From NCBI RefSeq assembly GCF_021390545.1, contig NZ_JAJUWR010000025.1, forward strand, positions 1-64,000: a stretch of DNA of 64,000 nt, written 5' to 3'. Origin of the DNA: Algoriphagus sp. AGSA1 (GTDB lineage: Bacteria; Bacteroidota; Bacteroidia; Cytophagales; Cyclobacteriaceae). This document shows positions 62,609 through 64,000 of this stretch, piece by piece. The number at the start of each line of letters is the position of its first letter. The stretch's first letter is position 1. The notes beneath the pieces were generated by a model. That model saw only the letters and a program-made list of their open reading frames with translations. It was not told the DNA's origin and ran no database searches. Position numbers and translations under genes: made by a program.

Positions 62609-63993
62609 AAAAAACACTTCTTGCTTTCTTGATTACAACCATTAGTATGAGTCTCCAGGCGCAGGTAGCTGACACCTTGACCTACGAGACCTATATGGAA
62701 TGGGTGCAGGCTTATCATCCACTTGCTGCTCAAGCTAATATCATGCTCACCATGGGGGATATGGAAGTCCGTGCGGCAAGGGGGAATTTTGACCCCTTGC
62801 TCTATGGCAACCTTGATAAGAAAAGCTACGATGAAAAGATTTACTATGACAAACGCGAAGCGGGAATATCCATACCTACCTGGGCCGGAATAGAGCTAAA
62901 TGGCACTTTTGAACAGAATTCAGGACAATATCTTAATCCTGAAAGATCTGTGCCCACCGGAGGATTGTTGTCGGCTGGTGCCTCTGTCAATCTAGGACAA
63001 GGCTTGATACTTGATGATAGAAGGGCCGGTCTGAGAAAAGCGCAGATATATCAGCAATCTACCGAAACTGACCGAATTCGGATGCTAAATGAACTGTACC
63101 TTCAAGCAACAGGTGCATATTGGAATTGGGCATTGGCTTTTGAAAACAGAACTTTGTTGGAAGAAGGTGTCGAACTCGCTGAGACCAGGTTCAGAGCAGT
63201 TAAATCAAGCTATGAGCAAGGCGATTTTCCTGCGATAGATACGGTGGAAGCAGCAACTATCCTTTTGAACAGGGAATACAGTTTACAAAACGCCGAAAAC
63301 GAACTGTTCATCCGGACACAAGAACTCAATAATTTTCTTTGGGATGAGGAAGGCTACCCAATTGTTCTTGATTTACAGATCGTTCCCGAAGACCTGTTTT
63401 CTTCTGAAACCTTCATCTTAAACGAGGAGGAGCTTCGGACATTGGTCGGCGATCATCCTGAACTGAGGTTGGTTGATTTTGAACTGGCGAGCTTGGAAGT
63501 GGAGAGGAGACTCAAGGCACAGCAGATTATACCTGTTGTAAAATTAAAATACAATTTTCTTTCGGAAGAATTCAGCCAGTTTGACCAAGCTGGATTTTAC
63601 GAAAACAATTACAAATGGGGGCTGTCCGTATATACGCCCTTAATGTGGCGAAAAGCTAGGGGAGAAACCAGGCTGGCGGAAGCAAAAATCAATTTCAAAG
63701 AAAATAGCAGAGATCTAAAAGGGCTTGAACTTCGTACTAAACTAGAAAATGAACTTAATAGCTGGAATACTCTTAATGCCCAAATTGTCACCTACACCAG
63801 GAATGTTGCAGCCCTTGAAATGCTGCTACAAGGTGAATTAAGACGATTCGAGATTGGAGAAAGCAGCTTGTTTCTTGTTAATAGCCGGGAAGTTTCGGTT
63901 TTTAGCTCAAGGCTTACTTTGAATGAATTACTTTCAAAGCGGAAAATAGCCTTTGCTAAATCAAGGTATGCAGCAGGGCTAGGATTTGAATAA
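62605..63993 (+). CDS. TolC family outer membrane channel
   Basis: A 462-aa protein with a signal peptide (about 1-19, SLQAQ). Two halves of long helices with TolC repeat features: EWVQAYHPLAAQANIMLTMG and later EVERRLKAQQIIPVVKLKYN, with VETA-like VEAATILLNREY. It begins in the HlyD stop (4-nt ATGA overlap), completing a TetR-ABC-HlyD-TolC operon. The window ends 7 nt after its stop codon. Confidence 0.9.
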   Translation: MKKTLLAFLITTISMSLQAQVADTLTYETYMEWVQAYHPLAAQANIMLTMGDMEVRAARGNFDPLLYGNLDKKSYDEKIYYDKREAGISIPTWAGIELNGTFEQNSGQYLNPERSVPTGGLLSAGASVNLGQGLILDDRRAGLRKAQIYQQSTETDRIRMLNELYLQATGAYWNWALAFENRTLLEEGVELAETRFRAVKSSYEQGDFPAIDTVEAATILLNREYSLQNAENELFIRTQELNNFLWDEEGYPIVLDLQIVPEDLFSSETFILNEEELRTLVGDHPELRLVDFELASLEVERRLKAQQIIPVVKLKYNFLSEEFSQFDQAGFYENNYKWGLSVYTPLMWRKARGETRLAEAKINFKENSRDLKGLELRTKLENELNSWNTLNAQIVTYTRNVAALEMLLQGELRRFEIGESSLFLVNSREVSVFSSRLTLNELLSKRKIAFAKSRYAAGLGFE

Positions 63994-64000
63994 GATCAAA

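Noticed and set aside
1-64000. CRISPR arrays, tRNA or rRNA genes
   Set aside because: No regularly spaced repeats, no cloverleaf-like segment with the conserved T-loop, and no rRNA-like block was found in the gaps read by eye.

Overview
The window looks like chromosome of a Bacteroidota bacterium, most likely order Cytophagales and close to Cyclobacteriaceae/Algoriphagus. Supporting signs are an STN-type TonB receptor followed by a DUF4249 lipoprotein, a type IX secretion C-terminal sorting domain, the bamD - rpoZ(omega) - coaBC - DUF4835 - recN gene order, DUF4920 and DUF983 proteins, 6-bladed beta-propeller lipoproteins, and promoter-like sequences of the TTTG/TAnnTTTG type. No rRNA, tRNA or CRISPR array was seen. 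The genus is inferred from content; no database search was possible.

Layout. 0-7.4 kb: a sugar isomerase/epimerase-like protein on the minus strand with two tandem terminators, then a plus-strand operon with a secreted hypothetical protein, a TonB receptor, a DUF4249 lipoprotein and a secreted protein with a plug-like C-terminal domain. 7.4-15 kb (minus): MscS channel, large anchored protein with a C-terminal repeat region, malate dehydrogenase, cyclic-nucleotide-binding protein and tilS. 15-23.6 kb (plus): OstA-like protein, T9SS-sorted protein, the bamD-rpoZ-coaBC-DUF4835-recN cluster and fabI. 24-28 kb: alpha/beta hydrolase, then a MarR regulator, YceI protein, VOC dioxygenase and MhqD-like hydrolase that resemble a quinone/electrophile stress module. 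28-32 kb (minus): sbcD-sbcC.

32-47 kb is accessory in character. Two tiny secreted paralogous peptides and a beta-propeller lipoprotein sit between two copies of a 73-bp identical repeat, the second copy running into the start of an RlpA-family gene. Next come an RND adaptor with two RND permeases, another propeller lipoprotein with a 39-codon membrane ORF at its end, a DUF4143 ATPase whose start codon lies inside a 22-bp perfect inverted repeat, a third propeller lipoprotein and an outer-membrane-type protein. 47.6-53.4 kb: a Tat-exported GH5 enzyme, a complete-looking insertion sequence (AbrB-like ORF plus DDE transposase in the -1 frame, joined at an A9 run), a CarboxypepD-type gene whose 5' end was removed at the IS edge, and a TlpA-like thioredoxin protein.

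53.8-64 kb: a fused phosphoserine phosphatase/phosphoglycerate dehydrogenase, a DUF4920 lipoprotein, a small conserved-looking ORF, DUF983, a BCCT transporter, and a TetR - ABC - HlyD - TolC export operon whose ATPase domain has lost nearly all catalytic motifs except Walker A.

The best candidates for undescribed biology are the tandem CxGxGExC peptides with their propeller lipoprotein between long direct repeats, the hairpin covering the DUF4143 ATPase start codon, and the tripartite exporter with a degenerate ATPase.
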